Part shown: positions 26,139 through 36,434 of the stretch, piece after piece | Layout of the letters: each line of letters starts with the position of its first letter | How positions within the stretch are numbered: position 1 is the first letter of the stretch | Source of the DNA: Crossiella sp. CA-258035 | GTDB taxonomy: Bacteria; Actinomycetota; Actinomycetes; Mycobacteriales; Pseudonocardiaceae | NCBI RefSeq assembly: GCF_030064675.1 | Contig: NZ_CP116413.1 | Location: forward strand, 2,884,001-2,948,000 | DNA length: 64,000 nucleotides | Direction of reading: 5' to 3' | Made by a program: the position numbers and the translations under genes | Notes under the pieces: generated by a model | Databases searched by the model: none | The model's input: only the letters and a program-made list of their open reading frames with translations | What the model was told of the DNA's origin: nothing

Positions 26139-26735
26139 TCAGTCCTTGGCCAGCAGGCTGGTCAGGTGGCGGTGCAGGGTGGCGCGCAGGCGTTCCGGTG
26201 GCATCAGGTCCGGGGCGGTGACCGCGTGCAGCACCATGCCGTCCATCAGCATGTGCAGCCGGTCCACCTCGAGCCGCAGGTCGAGCCCGTCGGCGAGCAG
26301 GTCGTTGGCGGCCAGGTCGTCCAGCAGCCTGCGGCAGGTGCGGGCCAGGTGCTCGTGGCCGCCCCGGTTGATCCGGCGGGCCTCGTCGTCGACCAGGGTG
26401 CGGGACAGGAACGCCACCCAGACCTCGGCCACCGCGCGCATCTCGGCGTCCATCGGCAGCATGCGTTCCAGGGTCTCCTGGGCGGCGTCCCTGGGGTCCG
26501 GCGGCAGGGTGCGGCGGGTGGGGGCGCGGCGGAGCACCTCGGAGATCATCCGCATGGCGAAGGAGACCAGCTCGGCCTGGGTGGTGAAGTAGTACTGCAC
26601 CGAGCTCGGCGACCAGCCCGCCTCGCGGGCCACGCTGCGCACCGAGGCGCCGTCGATGCCGTGCTGCCGGATCACCTGCCACAGCGCGCGGCCGAGTTCG
26701 CGGCGCCGCTGTTCGTGATCGACGACCTTGGGCAC
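26139..26735 (-). CDS. TetR-family regulator (BetI-like)
   Basis: A 198-residue repressor. The HTH is RALWQVIRQHGIDGASVRSVAREAGWSPSSVQYYFTTQAELVSFAM. Its C-terminal domain resembles TetR_C_6/BetI-type regulators. The GTG at 26735 is preceded by AGGAGG at 9 bases. The 278 bases between its end and the lipase start (25861-26138) hold no gene that I can support, only the lipase promoter region. Its own upstream region contains repeated ACCAGTG motifs. Confidence 0.92.
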   Translation of the reverse strand: MPKVVDHEQRRRELGRALWQVIRQHGIDGASVRSVAREAGWSPSSVQYYFTTQAELVSFAMRMISEVLRRAPTRRTLPPDPRDAAQETLERMLPMDAEMRAVAEVWVAFLSRTLVDDEARRINRGGHEHLARTCRRLLDDLAANDLLADGLDLRLEVDRLHMLMDGMVLHAVTAPDLMPPERLRATLHRHLTSLLAKD

Positions 26736-26770
26736 CGGCTGACCCCTCCTGTTGGTTACCGAACGAATAC

Positions 26771-26790
26771 ACCAGTGTCCGGTACCAGTG
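26771..26790. promoter_or_regulatory. Direct repeats upstream of TetR gene, possible operator
   Basis: ACCAGTG occurs at 26771-26777 and 26784-26790, 13 bases apart, inside a region with further TACAC/GTGTA arms. It lies 36 bases upstream of the TetR start and could be its own operator. The dyad symmetry is imperfect. Confidence 0.35.
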
Positions 26791-26962
26791 CGAGTGTACT
26801 GAATAAACTGTATGCCGAGACTGCCGGTCGGGCGTGGTGAGGCGAACCCGGGCCCGACCGCTTACCGTGGGCAGAGAGCCACCGGATGGCCGCTACAGCC
26901 CCGCCGTCTGGCTACCTACCATGGTCCGACAGGCGGCACGCCCGACCAAAGGGGGGTTGGCG

Positions 26963-28450
26963 ATGCGCACTCGACGTTCGCGCTTGATCGCGACACTGGG
27001 AACCGTCCTGCTGACCCTCGGCCTCGCGCCGCTGCCCTCGGCAGTCGCGCAGGCGGACCAGGCCCCGGCGCACGTGTCGTTGCGGGCCTTCAACATCCCG
27101 AACGGGTACCTCCGGCACGCGCACTACCTGGGCCGGGTCGACGACATCTACCCGAGCAGCCCGGAGTGGGCGCGCGCGGATGCCACCTGGACCGTGGTGC
27201 CCGGACTGGCCGGTGACTGCCTGTCGCTGGAGTCGCGCAACTACAAGCGGCACTACTTGCGGCACCAGAACGGCCGGGCCAAGCTGGTCGCCTTCGAGGA
27301 CAACCGGGGTTTCCGCGAGGACGCCACCTTCTGCCAGGTGCCGGGGCTGGCCGGTGCCGGCGCGATCTCGCTGCGCGCCTTCCAGTTCGGCAACGCCTAC
27401 CTGCGGCACGCCAACGGCGAGCTGTACCTGGCCGACCACGACGGCAGCGCCCTGTTCAAGGCGGACGCGACCTTCGAGCGCGGCTCGCCGCTGATCTCCG
27501 GCGTGTTCTACAACCCGCTGCTGGAGCCCGGCGCCGACCCGGCCATGGTGCGGCACAACGGGACCTACTACCTGTTGCAGGGCGACCAGTACAACAACCA
27601 CGACCTGGTGATCCGCAAGTCCGCCTCGGTGGAGGGCCTGCGCGACGCGCCGCCGACCACGCTGTGGCGGCACCCGCCGTGCCCCGGCGCGGCCTGCACC
27701 GAGGTGTGGGCGCCGGAGCTGCAACGGATCCGCGGCCAGTGGTGGATCTTCTTCACCGGCGCCTCCGACGTCGGCAACGGCCGCAGCCACCGGATGTTCG
27801 CGCTGCGCGGGCGCACCGACGATCCTTCGGGCCCGTACGACTTCCTCGGTGAGCAGCCGTTGCCGGACGGGCAGTGGGCCATCGACGGCGCGTGGTTCGA
27901 GAAGGACGGTCAGGGCTACTACACCTGGTCCGGCTGGGACCGCGACTACGGCAGGGCCAACGAGGTCCAGCACATCTACGTGGCGAAGATGCACGACCCG
28001 ATGACCCCGGCCGGGCCGCGGGTCAAGATCGCCTCGCCGACGCAGGGCTGGGAGACCAGGCCCAACCACGCCAACGTGCTGCTCAACGAAGGCCCGCAAC
28101 CGATCTTCGGCCCGCGCGGCCAGCTGTTCATGTCCTTCTCCGCCAACGCAAGCTGGACCGACGACTACTGCCTGGGCCTGCTCACCCTCAACGGCGACCC
28201 GGTGGAGCCGAGCGCCTGGTCCAAGTCCGGCGACTGCGTCTTCGCCGGCCAGGGCACCTCGATCGCCCCAGGGCACAACGGGTTCCTCGAGGTGAACGGG
28301 AACTGGTGGCTGACCTACCACGCCAGGCTGCGACCGGGCACCGGGTGGCCGGGCCGCAGCATCCGGTTGCAGCCGCTGCCGTTCAACTCCGCGGGCCAGC
28401 CGGTCTTCGGCACCGCGGTCGGCGCGCACGACCCGGTGCCCTTGCCGTGA
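26963..28450 (+). CDS. Secreted AbfB-GH43 arabinan-active glycosidase
   Basis: A 495-residue secreted enzyme. A signal peptide (about 1-30, ending SAVAQA) is followed by an arabinofuranosidase-B carbohydrate-binding domain (about 32-180). This shows its repeated [FY]xxxYLRH pattern: NGYLRHAHYLG, KRHYLRHQNG, NAYLRHANGEL. The five-bladed GH43 propeller follows (about 185-495). DPAMVRHNGTYYLLQG holds the base Asp, IDGAWF a likely middle Asp, and EVWAPELQRIRGQWW the acid Glu. It should cleave alpha-L-arabinofuranosyl or related terminal sugars from plant polymers. ATG 26963 follows a GGGGGG-type ribosome site. Its stop overlaps the next start (GTGA). Confidence 0.9.
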   Translation: MRTRRSRLIATLGTVLLTLGLAPLPSAVAQADQAPAHVSLRAFNIPNGYLRHAHYLGRVDDIYPSSPEWARADATWTVVPGLAGDCLSLESRNYKRHYLRHQNGRAKLVAFEDNRGFREDATFCQVPGLAGAGAISLRAFQFGNAYLRHANGELYLADHDGSALFKADATFERGSPLISGVFYNPLLEPGADPAMVRHNGTYYLLQGDQYNNHDLVIRKSASVEGLRDAPPTTLWRHPPCPGAACTEVWAPELQRIRGQWWIFFTGASDVGNGRSHRMFALRGRTDDPSGPYDFLGEQPLPDGQWAIDGAWFEKDGQGYYTWSGWDRDYGRANEVQHIYVAKMHDPMTPAGPRVKIASPTQGWETRPNHANVLLNEGPQPIFGPRGQLFMSFSANASWTDDYCLGLLTLNGDPVEPSAWSKSGDCVFAGQGTSIAPGHNGFLEVNGNWWLTYHARLRPGTGWPGRSIRLQPLPFNSAGQPVFGTAVGAHDPVPLP

Positions 28451-29484
28451 CCGTGCTGTTCGACGCGGACGTCTCCGTGCACTACGGGCAGCTGTACCTG
28501 GTGAACCAGGACAGTCCGGAGGGCCTGGACCTGGGCGAGCACTTCCGCGGCCAGGTCAACGGGTTGTGCGGGGCCGCGGTGCCGGAGTCGCTGTTCCTGA
28601 TCACCGACCGGCACACCGGGACGGTGGCGCTGCGGATCGAGCTGCACGAGCGGGAGCCGCCGGTGGCCGCGGACTGGGCCGAGGTGGTCGAAGCCTCCGG
28701 CACGCTGACCGGCGAGCAGCCGGTGCTCAACGAGTGGGGCGGGCGCTGGTACCCGCTGGAGCTGCCGCCGGGGGAGTACCGGGTGCGCTACTGCGGCGGC
28801 GAGGACCGGTACCTGCTCCAGTTCTGGCCGGATGCCCCGGCCCCGGACGCGGTGCTCCGGGTGACCAAGGGCGCTTACTGGCACGAGTTCGCCCGCTCCC
28901 TGCCGCCGCCGCCCACGCCGGAGCAGCTGGCCGCGGCGGAACTGCGGCGGACCGCCGAGGAGCGGGTCGCCGCTGCCGTGCGCGCACGCCGGGAAGAGCA
29001 GCGGCGGTGGGGCGGGGAGCCGCCCAGTGCCGCGCTGCTCGGGATGAAGGGCAACGCGCGCAAGGTGGTCCGCGAGCACCGGGCGGTGGCCGAGGCCATC
29101 GCGGCGGACCCGGCCGGGCAGCGCGAGCTGGCGGTGCGGCTGGCCCGCCGGGCCTGTGCGGCCGCCGGGCTGGCCGAGATCGACTGGATCGCCCCGGCGC
29201 TGGCGGCACTGGCCCGGGGCGCGGAGCCGTTCCAGGACTGGCGGGCGGCCGGGCGACGTCTGCTCGCCGACCCCGCGGTGCCCAGCACCGTGGCCCCCGG
29301 CGCGTCCCTGCGGCAGCAGACCGCCGCCTTCGCCACCCTGCGCACCGCGGTCCTGCCCGACCCGCTGACCGCGGCCCTGGAGACCCTCTCCGCCACCCTC
29401 AGCACCCTTGGCCCGGACCAGTGCGCGGACCTGCTCGCCGAGCTCCGCCGAACCCCTTCACATACCCCGCGTCAAGCCCGTTAG
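28447..29484 (+). CDS. Uncharacterised two-part protein coupled to GH43 gene
   Basis: A 345-residue protein I do not recognise. It has no signal peptide or membrane helix. Residues 1 to about 140 are rich in beta-strand pattern and aromatic residues (VSVHYGQLYLVNQ, GEYRVRYCGGEDRYLLQFW). From about 150 it becomes helical, charged and Ala/Arg-rich, with a KGNARKVVREHR stretch. The N-terminal half recalls small immunity-type or regulatory beta-domains, which is only an impression. The GTG at 28447 overlaps the GH43 stop by 4 bases, so expression is coupled, but a cytoplasmic protein behind a secreted glycosidase has no obvious role in catalysis. Confidence 0.75.
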   Translation: MTVLFDADVSVHYGQLYLVNQDSPEGLDLGEHFRGQVNGLCGAAVPESLFLITDRHTGTVALRIELHEREPPVAADWAEVVEASGTLTGEQPVLNEWGGRWYPLELPPGEYRVRYCGGEDRYLLQFWPDAPAPDAVLRVTKGAYWHEFARSLPPPPTPEQLAAAELRRTAEERVAAAVRARREEQRRWGGEPPSAALLGMKGNARKVVREHRAVAEAIAADPAGQRELAVRLARRACAAAGLAEIDWIAPALAALARGAEPFQDWRAAGRRLLADPAVPSTVAPGASLRQQTAAFATLRTAVLPDPLTAALETLSATLSTLGPDQCADLLAELRRTPSHTPRQAR

Positions 29485-29581
29485 CCGGGATTTCACCTGA
29501 CGGGGTCAAGCCTCCGACCTGCGGCGACGTGACCGGCAGCCCAGCCGAAGCGGCCCGGGCGGCGTGGCCTATGTTCTGCCC

Positions 29582-29884
29582 ATGAGCACCGAGACCGCGC
29601 CGCGGTACATCCGGCTGAACGTTGAGCTGATCGTGGAGCTCACCGACGAGGGTGAGCTGAAGGCGGCTGCGCTGGAGCAGCTGAAGGCCGACACCGAGGT
29701 GTCGGAGGAGGCCCGGGCGGAGGCCATCACCGCGCTGGAGTCCGACCCGGCGGACGCCCTGTCGTACTTCATCGACCCCTTCGCCGTGGTCAACGAGGCC
29801 CCGGGCATCGAGCTGGTCGAGGTCGGCTGGGACGGCGAGGTCACCGAGTACGACCCCGAAGCCGAAGAGGACGAAGAGGCCTGA
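29582..29884 (+). CDS. Small acidic protein, unknown function
   Basis: A 100-residue acidic protein (start MSTETAPRYIRL), with a tail of Glu/Asp residues (EYDPEAEEDEEA). It has no known motif. The compact alpha/beta pattern (YIRLNVELIVELTDEGELKAAAL) suggests a folded small domain. I chose ATG 29582 because coding quality starts there. It precedes the EI24 gene by 42 bases, in the same direction. Confidence 0.7.
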   Translation: MSTETAPRYIRLNVELIVELTDEGELKAAALEQLKADTEVSEEARAEAITALESDPADALSYFIDPFAVVNEAPGIELVEVGWDGEVTEYDPEAEEDEEA

Positions 29885-29894
29885 CTCGCGCCCT

Positions 29895-29941
29895 GGCTGG
29901 ATGTGGCGACCCCTACGATGACCGGTATGTCACATCCAGCC
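29895..29941. promoter_or_regulatory. 11-bp inverted repeat over the EI24 gene start
   Basis: GGCTGGATGTG (29895-29905) pairs perfectly with CACATCCAGCC (29931-29941), leaving a 25-base loop that holds the start codon at 29927. In RNA this could hide the initiation region; in DNA it could be an operator. Confidence 0.4.
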
Positions 29942-30724
29942 CAGGTTGCCACCACCGGCGCCCGCGGCATCCTCACCGGCCTCGGCTTCCTGGGCCGCGG
30001 CGTGGGTATCGCCTTCCGCAACCCGAAGCTGCTGCTCCTGGGCGCCATCCCGGCGGTGCTGACCACGGCGCTGATGCTCGGCGGCCTGGTCACGCTGGCC
30101 TACTGGGCCGGTGACCTGGCCACCTGGCTCACCCCGTTCGCGGACAACTGGTCGGAATGGCTGCGCAAGGCCGCCCGGTTCGTCGCCGGGCTGGCCGTGG
30201 TGCTGGGCGCGATCGCGGTCAGCGTGGTCGCCTTCACCGCGATCACCCTGGTCGTCGGCGGCCCGTTCTACGAACACATCTCCGAAACCGTCGAGGACAG
30301 CCTCGGCGGGGTCCCGGACGCGGAGAAGGCCTCCTTCGGCCGCATGCTGTTCCTGGGCATCCGCGACTCGATCCTGCTGGTCGCGGTGGCCGTGCTGCTG
30401 AACCTGCCGCTGCTGTTCGCCGGTTTCATCCCGGTGGTGGGCCAGACCGTCATCCCGGTCCTGGTGGCCTGTGTGGGCGGCTGGATCCTGGCGCTGGAGC
30501 TGTCCGCGGTGCCGTTCACCCGCCGCGGCCTGACCCTCAAGCAGCGCCACCGCATCCTGCGCGGGCACCGGGGCATGGTGCTCGGGCTGGGCGTGCCGGC
30601 CTACCTGCTGTGCGCGATCCCGTTCGTGTCCATCCTGGCCATGCCGATCGCGTTCATCAGCGCCACCCTGCTGGCCCGCGAGGCGCTGTCCCGCCGCACT
30701 GACGAAAGTCTGCACCCGCGCTGA
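29927..30724 (+). CDS. EI24-domain (CysZ-like) membrane protein
   Basis: A 265-residue polytopic membrane protein of the EI24/CysZ superfamily. Hydrophobic helices lie at LLLLGAIPAVLTTALMLGGL, FVAGLAVVLGAIAVSVVAF, ILLVAVAVLLNLPLLFAGF and near the C-terminus. GPFYEHISETVE is the family's conserved amphipathic stretch. CysZ is a sulfate permease in proteobacteria, but most actinobacterial members have no proven substrate. ATG 29927 is favoured over the in-frame 29903 start because the protein similarity begins at RGILTGLGFLGRGV. Confidence 0.85.
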   Translation: MSHPAQVATTGARGILTGLGFLGRGVGIAFRNPKLLLLGAIPAVLTTALMLGGLVTLAYWAGDLATWLTPFADNWSEWLRKAARFVAGLAVVLGAIAVSVVAFTAITLVVGGPFYEHISETVEDSLGGVPDAEKASFGRMLFLGIRDSILLVAVAVLLNLPLLFAGFIPVVGQTVIPVLVACVGGWILALELSAVPFTRRGLTLKQRHRILRGHRGMVLGLGVPAYLLCAIPFVSILAMPIAFISATLLAREALSRRTDESLHPR

Positions 30725-30785
30725 CGAGTGGCTGGTCCCGTCCGGAACCCGCGTTTCCCGGGGCCGCGGACCGTACTGTCGGATC

Positions 30786-31306
30786 ATGCGCGACACAGCC
30801 GCGGCCACCAGGGCGATCAGCCGGGTCTGGCCCGACGCCCGGACCGTGGTGGACTACTCGACGCCCGCGGAGTTCGAGGTCCACGGGCGCCCGCCCGAGG
30901 GCGTCGAGCCGCCCCGGAGTCCCTGGCACGTCAAGGTGATGTGGGCCGTGGTCGCCGCGTTCGGGCTGGTGCTCTCCGTGGTCACCGGCGCGCTGGGCGG
31001 CCCGGACGTCAGTGACCGCAAGACCAGGGTGCGCGGGTCCGGTCCGGACGCGCGGGCCGTCGGCCTCGGCCAGGCGGTCCAGCCGGTCTGGCTCGGCGGG
31101 GCCGGCCGCAAGCCGTTCCTGGCCATCGGCGCCGACCGGGTGGCGGCCTTCGTGGTCGCCTACGGCGAGGTGCGGGTGCGGTGGGAGGGCGAGTTCGAGT
31201 CGCTGGCGGTGCGGGGCACGCGCAAGCGGCCGGTGCTGTGCCTGACCTTCGCCGACTCCTCCTCGGTCGAGGTGCCGCTCACCAGGGCGGAGCGCGCCCG
31301 GCTGGG

Positions 31307-31310
<4 letters not shown>
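30786..31310 (+). CDS. Hypothetical protein with one membrane helix
   Basis: A 174-residue protein, family unknown. One membrane helix lies near residues 50-68 (VMWAVVAAFGLVLSVVTGALG). Before it is a short cytoplasmic part, and after it a beta-rich domain (PFLAIGADRVAAFVVAYGEVRVRW). Its stop overlaps the convergent mutase stop by 4 bases (CTAG). There is no clear functional link to either neighbour. Confidence 0.7.
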
Positions 31311-32833
<1,523 letters not shown>

Positions 32834-32836
32834 GGC

Positions 32837-34378
32837 TCAGCCCTCCCGCTCGGCGAGCGTGCGCCGCAGCTCCTGTTTGGCGATCTTCCCGGTGGAGTTC
32901 AGCGGGAAGCTGGTGACGCGGTGCAGCTCCTTGGGTTTCTTGTAGGCGGCCAGCCGGTCCCGGCAGTGCGCCAGCAGCGCGGCCTCGTCCACCGACGCTC
33001 CACTGTGGACGGAGTAGGCGGCGACCACGCGCTGCCCCCAGTCCGGATCGGCCACGCCGACCACCGCGACCTCGTGCACGCCGGGCACTTCGGCCAGCAC
33101 GTCCTCCACCTCGCGCGGGTAGATGTTGTACCCACCGGAGATGATCATGTCGCCCTTGCGGTCCACCAGCCACAGCCGTTCGGTCTCGTCCAGCCGCCCG
33201 AGGTCGCCGGTGTGCAGCCAGCCCTCCCGCACGCTCTTGCCGAGGTCGGTGCGCCGCCCGGACTGCCAGTACCCGCGCATCACGTGCTCGCCCCTGGTGA
33301 CCACCTCGCCGATCTCCCCCGGCGGCACCTCGCGCCCGTCCTCGTCGACCACCCGCACCTCCACCCCGAACGCGGGCCGCCCGGCCGAGGTCAGCAGGTC
33401 CGGCTGCCTGCCGAGCCCGGCGGCGTGGTTGGCGGCGTCGAGCACGGTGACCGGCGGGATGGCCTCCACCAGGCCGTAGTACTGCACCAGGTTCGGCGTG
33501 ATCCGGTCGTGCGCCTGCCGGATCTGCTCTGGCGGCATCGGCGCGCCGGCGTAGCCGAGCACCTTCAGCCCGCGCATGGTCTTCCGGTCGCATTCGGGCA
33601 GGGCGAGCAGGCGGGCGATCATCGTGGGCACCAGCGCGGTGTGCGTGACCCCGCGCCGGGACACCGCCTCCAGCACCGCGGCCGGGTCCCACTGCGGCAG
33701 GATCAGCTGCGCCGCGCCGGAGACCAGGAACGGCAGCACGAACAGCCCGCTGGTGTGCGTGATCGGCCCGGCGTGCAGGTAGGTGTCCGCGCCGCCGGGG
33801 ATCTCACCGAGCACGTCCGCGGTCATGTTCAGCACGCTGGCCAGCCGGTTCCGGTGCGTGCGCTGCGCACCCTTGGGTCGGCCGGTGGTTCCCGAGGAAT
33901 AATTCAGTGACACCAAGGCATCCGCGTCGGCCACAGTGGACGGCCAGCTCCCGGACGCCCCGGCGATCAGCTTCTCGTAGCCCAGTCCCGGCCCGTCGCC
34001 GATCACCACCACCCGCCCGGCCAGCCCGTCCCGCAGCGCCTCGGTGGACTCGGCGAACCGCGCGTCGTAGATCAGCGCGGCGGCCCCGCAGTCCTCGGCG
34101 ATGTGCTCCCAGTCCCTGGGGTGCAGCCGGTAGTTCAGCGCCACCCGCACCAGCCCCGCCGCGGCCAGCGCCAGATCCGTTTCCACGTAGGTGTTCTGGT
34201 TGGTCTGGAGGTCCAGCACCCGATCCCCGGCGGCCAGGCCGAGTGCGCGCAACCCGTTGGCCAGCCGCGCCACCCGGTCCCCGAGCTGGGCGAAGCTCTG
34301 CCGCCCCTGCGGTCCGTCCAGCGCCGTGCGCGCGCCGAACCGCCGCACGGCCCTGGCCACCACCCGTCCGACATCCAC
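32837..34378 (-). CDS. AMP-forming acyl-CoA synthetase
   Basis: A 513-residue ANL-superfamily ligase making an acyl-CoA from a carboxylic acid. Motifs: SLNYSSGTTGRPKGAQRTH (A3), LVQYYGLVEAIPP (A5), GWLHTGDLGRLDE (A7), LVDRKGDMIISGGYNIYPREVE (A8) and STGKIAKQELR (A10 lysine). The GTG at 34378 begins 1 base after the stop of the ADP-forming synthetase gene, and the acyl-CoA mutase follows after 3 bases. It is likely to prepare the substrate of the adjacent mutase or to salvage a ring-cleavage acid; the substrate itself is unknown. Confidence 0.9.
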   Translation of the reverse strand: MDVGRVVARAVRRFGARTALDGPQGRQSFAQLGDRVARLANGLRALGLAAGDRVLDLQTNQNTYVETDLALAAAGLVRVALNYRLHPRDWEHIAEDCGAAALIYDARFAESTEALRDGLAGRVVVIGDGPGLGYEKLIAGASGSWPSTVADADALVSLNYSSGTTGRPKGAQRTHRNRLASVLNMTADVLGEIPGGADTYLHAGPITHTSGLFVLPFLVSGAAQLILPQWDPAAVLEAVSRRGVTHTALVPTMIARLLALPECDRKTMRGLKVLGYAGAPMPPEQIRQAHDRITPNLVQYYGLVEAIPPVTVLDAANHAAGLGRQPDLLTSAGRPAFGVEVRVVDEDGREVPPGEIGEVVTRGEHVMRGYWQSGRRTDLGKSVREGWLHTGDLGRLDETERLWLVDRKGDMIISGGYNIYPREVEDVLAEVPGVHEVAVVGVADPDWGQRVVAAYSVHSGASVDEAALLAHCRDRLAAYKKPKELHRVTSFPLNSTGKIAKQELRRTLAEREG

Positions 34379-34379
34379 C

Positions 34380-36434
34380 TCAGTCAGCTCCTTCGGCCAG
34401 GTACACCGCGTCCAGCACCCGCACCCCGCGCGGCAGCACCGCCACCGGGTTGAGATCCACCTGCCCGCCCCAGCCCGCCACCAGCGCGGAAACCTGCACC
34501 ACCAGGTCCACCAGAGCGTCCACATCGGACGGATCCCGCCCGCGCACCCCGTGCAGCAGCGCGGCTCCCCGCAGCTCACCGAGCATCCGCCGCACCTCGG
34601 CCGGGTCCACCGGCAGCGGGGCGAGCACCACGTCGTCGAACACCTCGGCGAAGATCCCGCCCAGCCCCAGCGCCAGCATCGGCCCACACGGCCCCGGCGC
34701 GACCCCGACCAGCATCTCCACCGCCCCGGTCACGAACTCCTCGACCAGCACCGTCCCACCGAGCGCGACCAGGCGCTGGTACTCGGCGGCCGCGGTCCCG
34801 GGCGTGACGTCCAGGACGACGCCACCGGCCTCGGTCTTGTGCACCAGGTCGGGCACCACGGCTTTGAGGACCGCCCGCCCGCCGACCTCGCGCACTGCGG
34901 CGATGGCGTCGTCGGGGGAGGTCGCCAGGCGGCCAGTCGGGACCGGGATGCCGTGGGCGCGGAGCAGGGCTTTGAACTCGGCTTCGCTGGTGCCGCGGGG
35001 AGGGGACGGACCGTCACCGGGGGCAGGGCTCGCGCCCCGGTCGGCCGCCGCGACCGCGGCTGGTTTCGTCCCTGCCGTCACCGCTGCCGCTGCCGCCACC
35101 GCCCGCCCCGGCGTCGCGTAGACCGGAATCCCCGCCCGCCGCAACTCCGCCCCGGCCCCCGGCGCCAGGTGCTCCGCCCCGGTCCGCGCGACCAGCACCG
35201 CCTTCCCGGTCGCCTGCCGCACCCGCGCCAATCCCTCCGCGATCCCGGCCACATCCGAGCCGGTCAGCACGCAGAAGCAGGCCAGCACCACGTCCACCGC
35301 CGGATCCGCGGCCACCACGTCCAGGCAGCGCTGGAACAGCTCCGGCCGGGCCATCACCGCCGCCGTCACGTCCACCGGGTTGTCCACCGACCCGTACGCG
35401 GGCACGACCTCCGCCAGCGCCGCGGTGGTGCTCGCGCTCAGCTCGGCCAGCCGCAAACCGCGCTGCGCCAAGGCATCCGCGGCCAGGATGCCCGAGCCGC
35501 CGGAGGTCGTCACCACCGCCACCCGGTCACCACTGGCCCGGGTCCCGGTGGCGAATGCCTCGCCCACGTCCAGTAGTTCGTCCACATCGGACACCCGGAC
35601 GATCCCGTACCGGCGCAGCACCGCGTCGGTCACCCGGTCGTCGGTGGCCAGCGCGCCGGTGTGCGAGGCCACCGCCCGCGCCCCCGCCGCCGAGCTACCG
35701 GCCTTGAGCAGCGCCACCGGTTTGCCCGCTGCGGCCAAGCGGCGCAACGAGTCCACGTCGGCCAGTGACTCGACATAGCCCAGCAGACCGGTGCACTCCG
35801 GTTCCTCGGCCAGGGTGGCCAGCACCTCCAACGCGGTCAGCTCGGCCTCGTTGCCGGTGCTCACCGCCCAGCCCAGGCCGAGACCGCGCTCGAAGGCCAG
35901 GCTCACCGCGCCGAAACCCAGCGCCCCGCTCTGGCTGACCAGGGCCAGCGACCCCGGCACCAGTCGCGTGGTCGGGGCCTCGAACAGTGGGCTGAACGAG
36001 GTGACCTGCCCCGTCGCCACCCCGACTGAGCCGATGCAGTTCGGTCCCAGTATCCGCAGCCCACCGGCTTTCGCCTGCGCCACCAGGGCTTCCTGGCGAC
36101 GAGCGCCTTCCGCGCAGGTCTCGGCGAAGCCGGAGGAGCACACGATGGCGGCTTGGACCCCGGCGGCCAGGCAGTCCTCGATCGCGGCGGGCACGCGGTC
36201 CGCGGCCACCAGGATCATCGCCAGGTCGACCGGGCCGGGGCAGGCGGCGACCGTGGGGTGGGCGGGCAGGCCGAACAGCTCGGTGTGCTTGGGGTGCACG
36301 GGCAGGATGCGGCCCTGGTAGCCGTAGCGGCGCAGGAACTGCACCGGGCGGCCGCCCAGCGCGCCGGGCCGCTCGCTGGCGCCGACCACGGCGACCGAGC
36401 GGGCCGACCACAGCGCGGACAGCGAGTTGCGCAT
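34380..36434 (-). CDS. ADP-forming acyl-CoA synthetase (acetyl-CoA synthetase-like)
   Basis: A 684-residue fused NDP-forming acyl-CoA synthetase. The CoA-binding Rossmann domain comes first (SVAVVGASERPGALGGRPV, about 11-30; LGPNCIGSVGV). The succinyl-CoA-ligase-like domain follows (LALVSQSGALGFGA; active-site His region VASHTGALATDD). The C-terminal third is an ATP-grasp domain (GRAVLKAVVPDLVHKTEAGGV; VEEFVTGAVEMLVGV). It interconverts acyl-CoA and acid with ATP/ADP. The ATG shares one base with the stop of the monooxygenase gene (TGATG) and the AMP-forming ligase follows, so two different synthetases are made from one message. Confidence 0.92.
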   Translation of the reverse strand: MRNSLSALWSARSVAVVGASERPGALGGRPVQFLRRYGYQGRILPVHPKHTELFGLPAHPTVAACPGPVDLAMILVAADRVPAAIEDCLAAGVQAAIVCSSGFAETCAEGARRQEALVAQAKAGGLRILGPNCIGSVGVATGQVTSFSPLFEAPTTRLVPGSLALVSQSGALGFGAVSLAFERGLGLGWAVSTGNEAELTALEVLATLAEEPECTGLLGYVESLADVDSLRRLAAAGKPVALLKAGSSAAGARAVASHTGALATDDRVTDAVLRRYGIVRVSDVDELLDVGEAFATGTRASGDRVAVVTTSGGSGILAADALAQRGLRLAELSASTTAALAEVVPAYGSVDNPVDVTAAVMARPELFQRCLDVVAADPAVDVVLACFCVLTGSDVAGIAEGLARVRQATGKAVLVARTGAEHLAPGAGAELRRAGIPVYATPGRAVAAAAAVTAGTKPAAVAAADRGASPAPGDGPSPPRGTSEAEFKALLRAHGIPVPTGRLATSPDDAIAAVREVGGRAVLKAVVPDLVHKTEAGGVVLDVTPGTAAAEYQRLVALGGTVLVEEFVTGAVEMLVGVAPGPCGPMLALGLGGIFAEVFDDVVLAPLPVDPAEVRRMLGELRGAALLHGVRGRDPSDVDALVDLVVQVSALVAGWGGQVDLNPVAVLPRGVRVLDAVYLAEGAD

